A stretch of 64,000 nucleotides of DNA, taken from positions 620,001 to 684,000 of the forward strand of contig NZ_JAFBDB010000001.1 in NCBI RefSeq assembly GCF_016908015.1, written 5' to 3'. The notes beneath the pieces were generated by a model, which saw nothing but the letters and a program-made list of their open reading frames with translations, did not search any database and was not told where the DNA came from. This DNA is from Clostridium pascui (GTDB lineage Bacteria > Bacillota > Clostridia > Clostridiales > Clostridiaceae). The position numbers were made by a program, and so were the translations under genes. Every line of letters starts with the position of its first letter. The first letter of the stretch is position 1. Positions 35,690 to 43,861 of the stretch are shown here, piece after piece.

Positions 35690-37041
35690 ATATTATCAAT
35701 TCCTTTAAACTTGCTTAAATCAATGATGCCATTCTCTTTTGTGCTTTCAGTTGCTGCTTCTTCTATATGATGTTCATCTGCTTTCTCTTGTACTTTAGGA
35801 TCATTAGGAACGCCATTAGTATTCTTATTATTAAAGCTAATTACAGAAGGTTTAGAATTAATATTAGGCAACTTTAGACAACTATTTTGTATTTGTGGAA
35901 TGATATATTTGTGATTAGGTTCTACGCTTGCCTTGATATGGCTTAAAATTAAATTATGATCTATGAATGGCACTTTGATTTTATCTTCTTCTATAGTTCT
36001 TACTATTGCTTCTCGTTCTTTTAAACCTGTTGCATTAGCATTTCCCAGTACAATAACACTTGTTTCTTTATCTAGCATTTTAAAGCTTATTCTAGTGGTC
36101 AATTGGCTTTTAATATCTGTTGGAATACTGCTACTAGTTGGTTTTTGTAAGCTTGTAAAAACAAATACTCCTGTACTTCTTCCTGTTAACACAATATTTT
36201 TTATATATCCTAGTATCTCCTTTTTAATTTGCTTCTCCTCTTTTGTATCTGCTCCACTAGGATTAAAAAATGCAAATTCATCTAGTACTATATAAATATA
36301 TTTCATTTTATCCTTTTTAAACTTCTTATTATAATCTTGTATATTATATACACCCTGCATCAAATACTTCTCTAAAGCAGCATCTCTTTTACTGCATATG
36401 CTATCTAAATGTTTTAAGATATCTCTTGTCTGTTCTAAAGTTCTAGCCATGTATTTAACTTGCTTACAATCTTTAAAAACTGCCAAATCAGACTTTCTTA
36501 TTTGTATTAAATAGATTTCTATATCCTTAAATCTGTTAATTAAATTGGTAAGTATTAACAACATTAATCGACTCTTACCTGTTCCCGTATCTCCTCCGAT
36601 AAGCATATGTGGAAATGAATTAAGATTAACTTTTACATAATCTTTATAACTATACCCTATTAATATTTCTCCATCTTCCGTATACATAGCTTTATACTTC
36701 AATTCCTTCAAAGGTTTTGTTATTACGTTCATTTCCATCATGCTTGAAGATTCAATTTTCTTCATCTCTATATCTATTGCTTTAAAATTAGTTTTAAATA
36801 AATTCTTTTTATCTTCTAGCTCTTGATAACTTATGCCGTAAGGAATACCAACTTTAACATTATATCCCCAGTCCATAACTTTAAAATAATCTAGCTTCAA
36901 TGTTTCCATCTGCCTATTAAAAAATCCCGTTCCTTTTTCGCAGATTTCTCTTAATGTCTTTTGAAACTTAATCCTCTCTCTGCATACTGTTCTATAAAGT
37001 GCATAAGAAGTAACTGCATATGCTCCTATTTGCCAAAACAT
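35686..37041 (-). CDS. FtsK/SpoIIIE-type DNA translocase
   Basis: 451 residues. Walker A GGDTGTGKS at 149-157 and Walker B YIVLDEFAFF near 250. A short hydrophobic N-terminus (MFWQIGAYAVTSYALY) may tether it. The C-terminal ~60 residues are polar linker. This resembles the coupling-type ATPases of Tn916-like ICEs and clostridial phage-plasmids. No relaxase gene is visible in element A, so it more likely acts in DNA maintenance or partition than in conjugation. Confidence 0.85.
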   Translation of the reverse strand: MFWQIGAYAVTSYALYRTVCRERIKFQKTLREICEKGTGFFNRQMETLKLDYFKVMDWGYNVKVGIPYGISYQELEDKKNLFKTNFKAIDIEMKKIESSSMMEMNVITKPLKELKYKAMYTEDGEILIGYSYKDYVKVNLNSFPHMLIGGDTGTGKSRLMLLILTNLINRFKDIEIYLIQIRKSDLAVFKDCKQVKYMARTLEQTRDILKHLDSICSKRDAALEKYLMQGVYNIQDYNKKFKKDKMKYIYIVLDEFAFFNPSGADTKEEKQIKKEILGYIKNIVLTGRSTGVFVFTSLQKPTSSSIPTDIKSQLTTRISFKMLDKETSVIVLGNANATGLKEREAIVRTIEEDKIKVPFIDHNLILSHIKASVEPNHKYIIPQIQNSCLKLPNINSKPSVISFNNKNTNGVPNDPKVQEKADEHHIEEAATESTKENGIIDLSKFKGIDNI

Positions 37042-37052
37042 GAATATCCTCC

Positions 37053-37286
37053 TTAATCATCATTTCTTTTTAAGCCGAATAACTTAGTTTGTTTTTTAGC
37101 AACACGTCTTTTTACAAATGCAACTACAATTTCTCCACACCCATACATTAAAGCCCAATCTCTAATATACTTACCTGCTATATTATTCCCAATTCCCCCT
37201 AAATCTAGGTTTGGTATTGGAAATATTAAGTCAACTAACTCTTTAAATTGTTCGAAAATAATAAGGTCAATAGCATCTGGTTTCAT
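37053..37286 (-). CDS. Hypothetical small protein before the FtsK-like gene
   Basis: 77 residues from the ATG at 37286 (GGAGGG eight bases upstream; the ATG at 37301 overlaps that site). Contains IFEQFKELVDLIFPIPNLDL and a basic C-terminus. A hydrophobic stretch in the centre could be membrane-associated. Proteins of this size precede FtsK-like genes on many ICEs. Not recognised. Confidence 0.5.
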   Translation of the reverse strand: MKPDAIDLIIFEQFKELVDLIFPIPNLDLGGIGNNIAGKYIRDWALMYGCGEIVVAFVKRRVAKKQTKLFGLKRNDD

Positions 37287-37415
37287 ACATATACCCTCCA
37301 TTTAATACTTAACTATCTACTATGGTATATACTATGTCATAATTTATGAAATGTTTCCTATTTTATTGAACTTTGATTATTATTTTTGAACTTTCATTAT
37401 AAAAAAAAGATATGG

Positions 37416-37616
37416 TTATTCTTCGTACCATATCTCATTAATATTTTTATTTAGTCTTTTAGCAATCTCATACGCTTTTTCTAAAGTAGGATTGTTTAAT
37501 CCATTTTCCCATTGAGAATATGTTGATTTTTTTACATCTAACATTTTAGAAAATTCTGTGGCAGTCATCATATATTCCTTCATTCTAATTCGTTTTAAAT
37601 TGTTCTTTAAACTCAT
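37416..37616 (-). CDS. XRE-family HTH regulator
   Basis: 66 residues, almost all HTH: MTATEFSKMLDVKKSTYSQW, ENGLNNPTLEKAYEIAKRL. No extra domain. It lies between the initiator region and the FtsK module and may control copy number or excision. Confidence 0.85.
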   Translation of the reverse strand: MSLKNNLKRIRMKEYMMTATEFSKMLDVKKSTYSQWENGLNNPTLEKAYEIAKRLNKNINEIWYEE

Positions 37617-37928
37617 ACCTTATCACCTTTATATTTGTCCTTAGTATATCTTATTTTCTATATTCTCTATTTATTATTAATTTCCTTCTAATAAAATCCT
37701 TCTTATATGTAGAAACTTATTAAGTTTAGGATAACATGCGTTCCTCAGTTACAGGATAGATAACAAGAAAAACGCCCATTCCAAAAGGAACAGACGTTGA
37801 CACTCACATAGGGAAGGGAACTCTCAACCTTCCTTCCCTTAACTATATTATACACTAAATATGGTAAAATTCAAATAAATTATTAAGTTATCTATATTAC
37901 TAAATTATATATATTTCTATAGCAAACT

Positions 37929-37986
37929 TGTCATATCACTTTTTACCACTTTTGTCGCATCCATATAACATATCTGTCGTATCACT
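37929..37986. repeat. Three iteron-like direct repeats
   Basis: TGTCATATCACT (37929), TGTCGCATCC (37953) and TGTCGTATCACT (37975) are spaced 24 and 22 bp, about two helical turns. They lie ~300 bp from the initiator gene and could be initiator or repressor binding sites. Confidence 0.5.
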
Positions 37987-38187
37987 AAGCCAATTTGGAT
38001 ATAAACATCAATAAATTATATTCTTTTATAAATATTCTTTAGAGTTTTTCTAATAAATCTAGCTCCTAAAGCAAAAATACTTATAACAAAATATAAATAT
38101 CGCTTAATAATAATTTTCCTATTAATTTTTCACATGCCAAAAGCACTTATATTTGATATTTTTTAAAAAATTGTATATAATATAAGT

Positions 38188-38262
38188 GTAAAATTTGATG
38201 GTTTATTTAGTAGTCTGCACTTGTAAGAATTGCCCGTTCTTATAGGTGCTTTTACTTTTTGG
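38188..38262 (+). ncRNA. Predicted ~75-nt small RNA
   Basis: A near-consensus promoter (TTGATA 38153-38158, 17-bp spacer, TATAAT 38176-38181) is followed ~30 bases after the predicted start by a strong terminator hairpin (GCACTTGTAAGAA / TTCTTATAGGTGC, 38217-38249, then T-rich DNA). No ORF fits. The RNA converges on the initiator gene that ends at 38285 and overlaps its 3' untranslated mRNA, like a countertranscript control RNA. Confidence 0.5.
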
Positions 38263-38284
38263 TTAACCAAATTTACTAAGCTTT

Positions 38285-38761
38285 TTAAGTCCACCCAAGC
38301 AGTTTCTTTTCTATCTCTGCTAGATTATTATGTTCTGCCCATGTGCTTTCAAAGTTCCAATTATCCATTTTCTTGTAACTATTTTTATAAGAATTGCATT
38401 TATTTTTTATTTTAGTTTCTACTTCCTTAGATTCTTTATTTTGTTGCTTAAATTCTTCTAGTTCATTATCTATAACTATAGAATATTTATTAGTAATCAT
38501 CTTCCCTATTCTTTGTATAACTATTATTCCAGCCTCTACAAGCTCTTTTAAGTATCTTTGTATACTTCTGATGCTTTTACCACCCATTTCTTCTCCTAGA
38601 AGCTTCTGTGAGGGGTTACACAAGCCAGAATTAGATTTATGTCCCTTTAGTATAAGTAGAAGTTTTGTTGCATTACCAGATAGATTAGCTTTTAATATCT
38701 TTTGTAGAAAAATATCTTTTATATATGTTTTTGTATGTTCATACCATTGCTTTTTAGCCAT
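38285..38761 (-). CDS. Winged-helix replication initiator-like protein
   Basis: 158 residues. The N-terminal ~100 residues are an HTH_36-type winged helix: LSGNATKLLLILKGHKSN, CNPSQKLLGEEMGGKSIRSI, QRYLKELVEAGIIVIQRIG. The C-terminal part is polar with a conserved end NLAEIEKKLLGW. Proteins of this design initiate or regulate replication in phage and plasmid modules. The start ATG overlaps the integrase stop by one base, so the two are translationally coupled. Confidence 0.7.
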   Translation of the reverse strand: MAKKQWYEHTKTYIKDIFLQKILKANLSGNATKLLLILKGHKSNSGLCNPSQKLLGEEMGGKSIRSIQRYLKELVEAGIIVIQRIGKMITNKYSIVIDNELEEFKQQNKESKEVETKIKNKCNSYKNSYKKMDNWNFESTWAEHNNLAEIEKKLLGWT

Positions 38762-39681
38762 TATCTTCTACCCCCTCTCATGTTCATCAAGGGACTTGTT
38801 TTTACACTAAGGTCTACTATGTCCTCATCCTTTATCGACTCCAAATATCTTCTAGTTATAGTTATACTTTCGTGCCCCAAAAGCCTACTTAAACTATAAA
38901 CGTCCAATCCGTTTCTAAGCTGTTCTTGTGCGTGCCAATGCCTTATAGTGTGTGGAGAACATCTTATTTCCTCTCTTACTTCGGCTATTTTCCCTGCTTC
39001 TTTTACAATTCTTTCTATGCTTTCTGTAGTTAAAGCTCTTCCATTTCTAGATAAAAAATAGTTATCAAATTTAATTATCTTATCCTTAAAATAAAAATCT
39101 CTTATTCTTTCGTATCTAATCATATACTTTTTCAATAGAGTACTTATTGCCACTTGTCTTTGCTTATTTCCTTTTCCTCTTATAAGTATAATTCTTTCTT
39201 TTACATCTTCATTTAGGAGAGTACATGTCTCGTTGCTCCTTACCCCCGTATCTACTAAAAAAGCCATAATCATCTTGTTTCTAGCACTTAAGTATGTAGT
39301 AAATTTAAAAGCATCTAATAATCCTAATATTTCTTTATCATTGAATGTATTAATTATAACTTTACCTTCTTTTTGCCAGCCTACTTTTAAACATGGATTT
39401 TCCTCTATATATTCCTCTTCTAGACAGTACTTAAAAAAGGCTCTTATGTTTTTCAAAATAACATTTGCATAAGAAGGTGTTAAACTCTTTTTCATTAAAA
39501 ATTTAAAATATTTTTTAATGTGCATAGGCTTAACTTCCTCTATATCGGCAATCTTAAATTCTTGTAGAAGGTAATTAAAAAATAACCTATTATTATTTTT
39601 ATAATTTTTCAAACTTTTTTTACTAAAATTTTTAATCTCAATATCAAAGATAAATTCCTCTAAAATGTCATTTATTTGCAT
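38761..39681 (-). CDS. int: Tyrosine integrase of element A
   Basis: 306 residues from the ATG at 39681; TGGAGG lies 8-9 bases upstream, while an in-frame start at 39744 has none. N-terminal SAM-like core-binding domain (KKSLKNYKNNNRLFFNYLL), then catalytic domain with VDTGVRSNET (Arg), IRGKGNKQRQ (Lys), SPHTIRHWHAQEQL (HxxR), LLGHESITIT and RRYL (Tyr). All catalytic residues are present. It lies at the right end beside the repeated efp 3' end, the usual position for the enzyme that made the insertion. Confidence 0.92.
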   Translation of the reverse strand: MQINDILEEFIFDIEIKNFSKKSLKNYKNNNRLFFNYLLQEFKIADIEEVKPMHIKKYFKFLMKKSLTPSYANVILKNIRAFFKYCLEEEYIEENPCLKVGWQKEGKVIINTFNDKEILGLLDAFKFTTYLSARNKMIMAFLVDTGVRSNETCTLLNEDVKERIILIRGKGNKQRQVAISTLLKKYMIRYERIRDFYFKDKIIKFDNYFLSRNGRALTTESIERIVKEAGKIAEVREEIRCSPHTIRHWHAQEQLRNGLDVYSLSRLLGHESITITRRYLESIKDEDIVDLSVKTSPLMNMRGGRR

Positions 39682-39686
39682 AAAAA

Positions 39687-39732
39687 AACACCTCCAAATG
39701 TGCGTAATTTCATACACACACTTAGAAGTGTT
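39687..39732 (-). promoter_or_regulatory. Integrase leader hairpin that buries the ribosome site
   Basis: On the minus strand two 19-base arms pair around AUGAAAUU; the 3' arm contains UGGAGGUGUU, the integrase ribosome site, and seven U residues follow directly before the AUG. It looks at once like an intrinsic terminator for read-through from efp and a translation lock on int. Confidence 0.6.
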
Positions 39733-39853
39733 ATATTCCACCATTAGAGGAGCTAAAAACGTATGTCATAACATTTTCAAAAGCCTTTAGCACCCTCAAA
39801 TCCTTGGTATATCTACGTTTTTTAAATTCTTACACTGGAAATTTTTTTAAGCA

Positions 39854-40030
39854 ATACATAATGTATGTCGCTTAAATAATAATTATACTCTTTCCATGTA
39901 TTCTCCAGTTCTTGTATCTATTCTGATTACATCTCCTTCATTTACAAATAAAGGTACTGGAATTATAGCTCCTGTTTCTACAGTAGCTGGCTTTAATACG
40001 TTTGTAGCTGTATTTCCTTTTGCACCTGGA
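39854..40030. repeat. Right direct repeat of element A (attR side), 177 bp
   Basis: Matches 938-1114 at every base I compared. It supplies the last ~48 codons of the intact efp gene and its 3' flank. Confidence 0.93.
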
Positions 40031-40440
40031 TCAGTTTGAGTTATTTGTAATTCAACAAAGTTAGGTGGTTCTACAGAAAACGCTTCTCCCTTATAGAACT
40101 TTATAACTGCAAACATGTTTTCTTTTAAATATTTTATAGCTTCTTCAACTTGGCTGTGATTTAATGGAATTTGTTCAAATGTTTCTTGATCCATGAAATA
40201 ATATAGTACTTCATCTGTATATAAATACTGCATTTCTTTTCTTTCAATAACAGCTTCTTGAAGTTTTGCAGTTGGGTTAAATGTTGTTTCAGTAACTCCC
40301 CCATTTATAACATTTCTTAATTTTGTTCTTACAAAAGCTGCACCTTTACCAGGTTTTACATGTAAGAATTCTGTTACAGTGTAAACTTGTCCATCTAATT
40401 CAAAAGTTGTTCCTTTTCTTATATCTCCTGCTGATATCAT
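39883..40440 (-). CDS. efp: Elongation factor P (3' end supplied by element A)
   Basis: 185 residues, normal length. Domain I holds the loop [10 protein letters not shown] with the tip lysine at position 32, the residue modified in many bacteria. Domains II and III follow ([20 protein letters not shown], and C-terminal [16 protein letters not shown]). EF-P enters stalled ribosomes and promotes bonds at polyproline. Residues from about 137 to 185 lie inside the 177-bp repeat, so the gene was rebuilt by the element at integration. pepP is just upstream in a likely operon. Confidence 0.96.
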   Translation of the reverse strand: MISAGDIRKGTTFELDGQVYTVTEFLHVKPGKGAAFVRTKLRNVINGGVTETTFNPTAKLQEAVIERKEMQYLYTDEVLYYFMDQETFEQIPLNHSQVEEAIKYLKENMFAVIKFYKGEAFSVEPPNFVELQITQTDPGAKGNTATNVLKPATVETGAIIPVPLFVNEGDVIRIDTRTGEYMERV

Positions 40441-40510
40441 TGTAAGTATCCCTCCAAAACTATTAATTCATTTATATTATAACCTTTTAAGGTAAGTTAA
40501 TACTATAATT

Positions 40511-41578
40511 TTAAATTGTAATTAAACTTTTAGGTGATTTAGAAAGTATTTCACATCCATTTTCAGTTATAAGAACTAAATCTTCAATTCTTACTCCACC
40601 AAAATTAGGAATATATATTCCTGGTTCATCTGTAACAACCATACCTGGCTCTAACACTGTGTCTCCCATTGGACTTACTCTAGGTTCTTCATGTATCTGT
40701 CTTCCCACTCCATGCCCTAGTCCATGGCCAAAATACTCTCCATATCCTCTTTCTTTTATTATATCTCTTGCTATCTTATCTACATCTGCACCAGTAACAC
40801 CTGGCTTAAATGCCTTAAGACCTGCTTCTTGTGCTTCTAGAACTATATTATATATTTCTAACATTTTATCAGTAGCATTTCCCATAACTATTGTTCTGGT
40901 CATATCGGAACAATAATCATTGTAAATACATCCAAAATCTAATGTAAGGAAATCTCCCATCTTTATGACCTTTTCTGTAGGCTGCCCATGAGGAAGAGAT
41001 GATCTTTCACCAGATGCAACTATAGATGGAAAAGAAAGTCCACTTCCGCCAAATCTTTTTAGCCAATATTCAAGTTCTACTCCAACTTCCCTTTCTGTCA
41101 TACCTGGTTTTACAAATTGAAGTATCTTTGCAAAAGCATTATCTGCAATAGCAGCTGCTCTTTTAATAGCTGATATTTCATCACTATCTTTTATTAGTCT
41201 TAATTTTTGTACCATGCCTTCCATAGGTATAAGTTCACATTTAAACTTTGCTTTATATGTACTATACTCTTTAAATGTAAGTATGTCTTCTTCAAATCCT
41301 AAAGTTTTTATATTTAGTTCATCTATAACTTCATTTAGATAATCTGCTATAATTCCTTTATATTGCCTTACTTCATAACATTTTACTTGTGCTTGAGCTT
41401 GCTCTGTATATCTTGAATCTGTAATAAATATTCCTTTATCTAATGTAAGTATTGCAAAACTTTCATCACCAGTGAAACCAGTCATGTAATTTCTATTTGG
41501 ATTACTTATAAGTAAAACTGCATCAATTCCCTTTTTCTTAATAAGTTCTCTTAACTTTTCTATCCTTTGTTGAAACAT
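40511..41578 (-). CDS. pepP: Xaa-Pro aminopeptidase (M24B family)
   Basis: 355 residues. N-terminal creatinase-like domain (LISNPNRNYMTGFTGDESFA), then the pita-bread catalytic domain. Metal ligands are visible: Asp in LDFGCIYNDYCSDMTRTIV (two), His in GHGLGHGVG, Glu in VTDEPGIYI, Glu in VRIEDLVL. The enzyme removes N-terminal residues before proline in the cytoplasm. Placement directly before efp is the usual Firmicute arrangement. Confidence 0.93.
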   Translation of the reverse strand: MFQQRIEKLRELIKKKGIDAVLLISNPNRNYMTGFTGDESFAILTLDKGIFITDSRYTEQAQAQVKCYEVRQYKGIIADYLNEVIDELNIKTLGFEEDILTFKEYSTYKAKFKCELIPMEGMVQKLRLIKDSDEISAIKRAAAIADNAFAKILQFVKPGMTEREVGVELEYWLKRFGGSGLSFPSIVASGERSSLPHGQPTEKVIKMGDFLTLDFGCIYNDYCSDMTRTIVMGNATDKMLEIYNIVLEAQEAGLKAFKPGVTGADVDKIARDIIKERGYGEYFGHGLGHGVGRQIHEEPRVSPMGDTVLEPGMVVTDEPGIYIPNFGGVRIEDLVLITENGCEILSKSPKSLITI

Positions 41579-41680
41579 TACCTATGCACCTCCATAAGTC
41601 CTTTTCGCGCAACAATGATATTTTATCAAAAGTTGTGATTATTTGCAAATAATAATGATAAATATTTCATGTTTCAATAC

Positions 41681-42054
41681 TTATTTATGTGAATTACTAT
41701 CTTCTATGTTCTTAATTAAATGCTCTACTATAGCTTGTTTCCCAAGTGTTTCTGTATTAATTATTATATCTGTATTCTTGTAAGTATTTATTCTTCTATA
41801 AATATAAATTTTTAGTATTAATTGCTATTACAGTGTTATCTATTCTATTTTCAATGAACTCATTTATTAATATTAGTTTCTTATCTTCTAAAGTAATCTT
41901 CTCCAAAATTCTTAAACAAGGATTTTATACTTTGTTTTTCTCTAAATTTTATTATGGTATCTGCATCAGAGAAATCATAATTTAATCTTTTAGTCAATAT
42001 TCCAGATGCGGTACTTCTTCCACTTCCCGGCATACCTGTTAATATTATGTTCAT
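41681..42054 (-). pseudogene. aroK: Decayed shikimate kinase
   Basis: From ATG 42054 the frame reads MNIILTGMPGSGRST, in which the P-loop Lys is replaced by Arg, then FSDADTII, and stops after ~57 codons. Downstream frames continue with KLILINEFIENRID and AIVEHLIKNIED to a stop at 41681. The ~120-codon extent is also shorter than a normal AroK (~165). Frameshifts and the lost lysine show that it is dead. The location between pepP and the pilus cluster matches the aroK site in relatives. Confidence 0.75.
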
Positions 42055-42083
42055 CTATTCCAGCCTTTATTCATCTTATAAAT

Positions 42084-42506
42084 TTATATTTTAAATGTAA
42101 TACATAATTCCGATTGAACTTGTGATATATTATTATAAATATGAATATAATTTATATCCTGAAAACTTTTTTCCTTAGATGTCTCTGTAATAAATTCTCT
42201 AAGTTCTCCAAGGGTTCCTATATAAGATACACTAATCTCTAATACATTTTTACTATCATCTTTTATTACATTTGATAATATGCAGTTTTTCTCTTTACTG
42301 ATTTTTTCTAGAATTTCGCTACAGTTCTCTTCTTTATGTTTAGCATTATTCATCAGTGTCAAATATAAGTAGTTATTCTTATTAATTATATTTTTATAGT
42401 ATATTATATAACTTATATTTATACATATATTATAACTCATATATATTATAATACACAAAGGCAAAGCAAATTTTATTACAATATCCTTGTAATTGCTATT
42501 TTTCAT
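42084..42506 (-). CDS. PilO-like protein
   Basis: 140 residues: one N-terminal membrane helix (ALPLCIIIYMSYNICINISY) and a periplasmic-side ferredoxin-like domain (LSNVIKDDSKNVLEISVSYI, GTLGELREFITETSKE). This is the PilO/GspM plan. It overlaps the PilN-like gene by 11 bases. In type IV pili PilN and PilO form the inner alignment complex joining PilM to the pilus. Confidence 0.6.
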   Translation of the reverse strand: MKNSNYKDIVIKFALPLCIIIYMSYNICINISYIIYYKNIINKNNYLYLTLMNNAKHKEENCSEILEKISKEKNCILSNVIKDDSKNVLEISVSYIGTLGELREFITETSKEKSFQDINYIHIYNNISQVQSELCITFKI

Positions 42507-42954
42507 TTTTTTTCATCCCTACCCTATAATATGTTCCTTTTTTATTTTGTGTTGGTGCTCCTATAAAATTTATTTTAAACCCTTTTATTTTTTCAAGTAA
42601 TTTTAAATTATCTGTGTAACTTTTTTTATCCACATATTTAAAATCAATAAATATATTATTATTTTCCAATGTTATTTCTGAATAATTAATACTTTTAGGT
42701 AATTTTATGTCAAGTGTTTGTATAATTTTTAAGTTATATTTATCGTATTCAGATGTAACTAAACTCCCTATTTTATTAGTTATTTCTTTATTTTTACTAC
42801 TTAAAAAGTTCCTATTAATTAGTGTAACTATGAAGATTAAAGAACTTAATATTAAAGTTATTTCTAGAATAATGATTATATTCTTATATAATTTAATTAG
42901 TTTATTTCTTCTTATTTTCATATACCATGAAGGCGTAAAATTTAATTCAGTCAC
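42496..42954 (-). CDS. PilN-like protein
   Basis: 152 residues. The cytoplasmic N-terminal motif TELNFTPSWYM resembles the NLLP-type PilM-binding motif. One membrane helix follows (IIIILEITLILSSLIFIVTL), then a PilN-type extracytoplasmic domain with SEITLENNNIFIDFKY. Overlaps with neighbours on both sides indicate translational coupling in the pilus operon. Confidence 0.6.
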   Translation of the reverse strand: MTELNFTPSWYMKIRRNKLIKLYKNIIIILEITLILSSLIFIVTLINRNFLSSKNKEITNKIGSLVTSEYDKYNLKIIQTLDIKLPKSINYSEITLENNNIFIDFKYVDKKSYTDNLKLLEKIKGFKINFIGAPTQNKKGTYYRVGMKKNEK

Positions 42955-43688
42955 ACTTTTAACCTTCTTTCCATATATGCATTAAATTCCTGTTTATTAA
43001 TAGTTCCTAAATCAATACAGATATGCTTTTTATCTAGCAATTTTAAGTATTCTTTTTCAATATTTACCGCATATACATTTGTATCATTCATAGATATATC
43101 TTTTTCACAGCATTCTTTTAAAAAATCTTCTAAAATGTAGCTTAGATCTATTTTATTTGATAATAATCTTAAAGTTTTAGTAGCTACAATACGCTCTTCC
43201 TTACATGCAACCAAATATAAGTTGTTCTCATAATTACACATAAAAACAAATTGTCTCTGAAGGATATTTTTATTAAAATACTCTAAAAAAATATTTTGTA
43301 TAATCCATATTGCCTTTAAATTGTTTTTCAAAGCAATATCTTTTATCTTACTTATCCCATTACAATTCAAACAAAAGATCATTATATCTAAAGTATTTCT
43401 ACTCTCTCCATATATAGAATAAGAATAGCACATATTAGTAATATCCTTAAAATAGTAAATAATTTCCTTTTCTATCATTTGCTCTAATATATATTTATCT
43501 TTTATATTTGGAAGTGTAAATTTTTTTATAAGAACTTCTTCTCCCTTTACCAAAACATAGATATTTTTTCTTTTTATATCTACATATTTTATTTGTTCTA
43601 ACGGTATAACATTTTCCCCTTCTCCTTTATCCTTTTTACAATAAAAACATTTACTATCTAATTCCACAAGTTTATTCTTTTTTAACAA
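42951..43688 (-). CDS. PilM/GspL-like cytoplasmic protein
   Basis: 245 residues, no membrane segment. It shows the actin-like ATPase-type order of PilM in reduced form: VDIKRKNIYVLVKGEEVLIK, FTLPNIKDKYILEQMIEKEI, and a C-terminal HICIDLGTINKQEFN. It is shorter than normal PilM (~350). The overlap with the PilN-like gene (4 bases) supports the role. Confidence 0.55.
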   Translation of the reverse strand: MLKKNKLVELDSKCFYCKKDKGEGENVIPLEQIKYVDIKRKNIYVLVKGEEVLIKKFTLPNIKDKYILEQMIEKEIIYYFKDITNMCYSYSIYGESRNTLDIMIFCLNCNGISKIKDIALKNNLKAIWIIQNIFLEYFNKNILQRQFVFMCNYENNLYLVACKEERIVATKTLRLLSNKIDLSYILEDFLKECCEKDISMNDTNVYAVNIEKEYLKLLDKKHICIDLGTINKQEFNAYMERRLKV

Positions 43689-43708
43689 CTATATTTCACC
43701 TGCCTTTA

Positions 43709-43861
43709 TTAATACACTTCTATATACTTTATATAATGATTAATATTTACAGCTCTCATACACTGCAGCTTAAACATATAAAATCCTATCAAAATGCAAA
43801 CTGTACATATTAGCATTGTATAAATCAAGATAAAACCTCTGTTCCTTTTTTGCCAAAGCAC
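43709..43861 (-). CDS. Short ComGG/PilX-like pseudopilin
   Basis: 50 residues starting GTG at 43861, 37 bases inside the previous gene, which suggests translational coupling. The start QKRNRGFILIYTMLICTVCI carries the basic stretch, G-F cleavage site and hydrophobic helix of a type IV pseudopilin, but lacks Glu at position +5. The sequence stops ~30 residues after the helix, so it may be a truncated minor pilin. Confidence 0.5.
   Translation of the reverse strand: MLWQKRNRGFILIYTMLICTVCILIGFYMFKLQCMRAVNINHYIKYIEVY

Larger units (their letters stand above)
37617..38284. other. Putative replication origin/control region
   Basis: No protein gene. It contains a GGGAAGG ... CCTTCCC hairpin (37801-37840), three iteron-like repeats (37929-37986), AT-rich DNA, and a promoter-terminator pair predicting a small RNA (38153-38262). 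The region lies directly downstream of the initiator gene, as for many plasmid origins. Confidence 0.5.
938..40030. mobile_element. Integrated element A: phage/plasmid-like element in the efp 3' end
   Basis: The element is bounded by the 177-bp direct repeats and gives a predicted excised circle of about 38.9 kb. It carries an integrase at its right end beside the restored efp, a replication and FtsK module, many accessory genes, an SF2 helicase, a YonO-like RNA polymerase, and phage head, packaging and tape-measure genes. I could not find tail tube, sheath, baseplate, holin or endolysin genes. It could be a defective prophage, a phage-plasmid or a satellite. Confidence 0.9.

Noticed and set aside
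35686..37041. Conjugative coupling protein of a full ICE
   Set aside because: No relaxase, VirB4, VirB6 or oriT-like sequence was recognised in element A; FtsK-type maintenance is the simpler call.
37801..37840. Possible CRISPR-like repeats near the origin region
   Set aside because: Only a single hairpin and three short degenerate repeats with 22-24 bp spacing; no spacers of 30+ bp and no cas genes.
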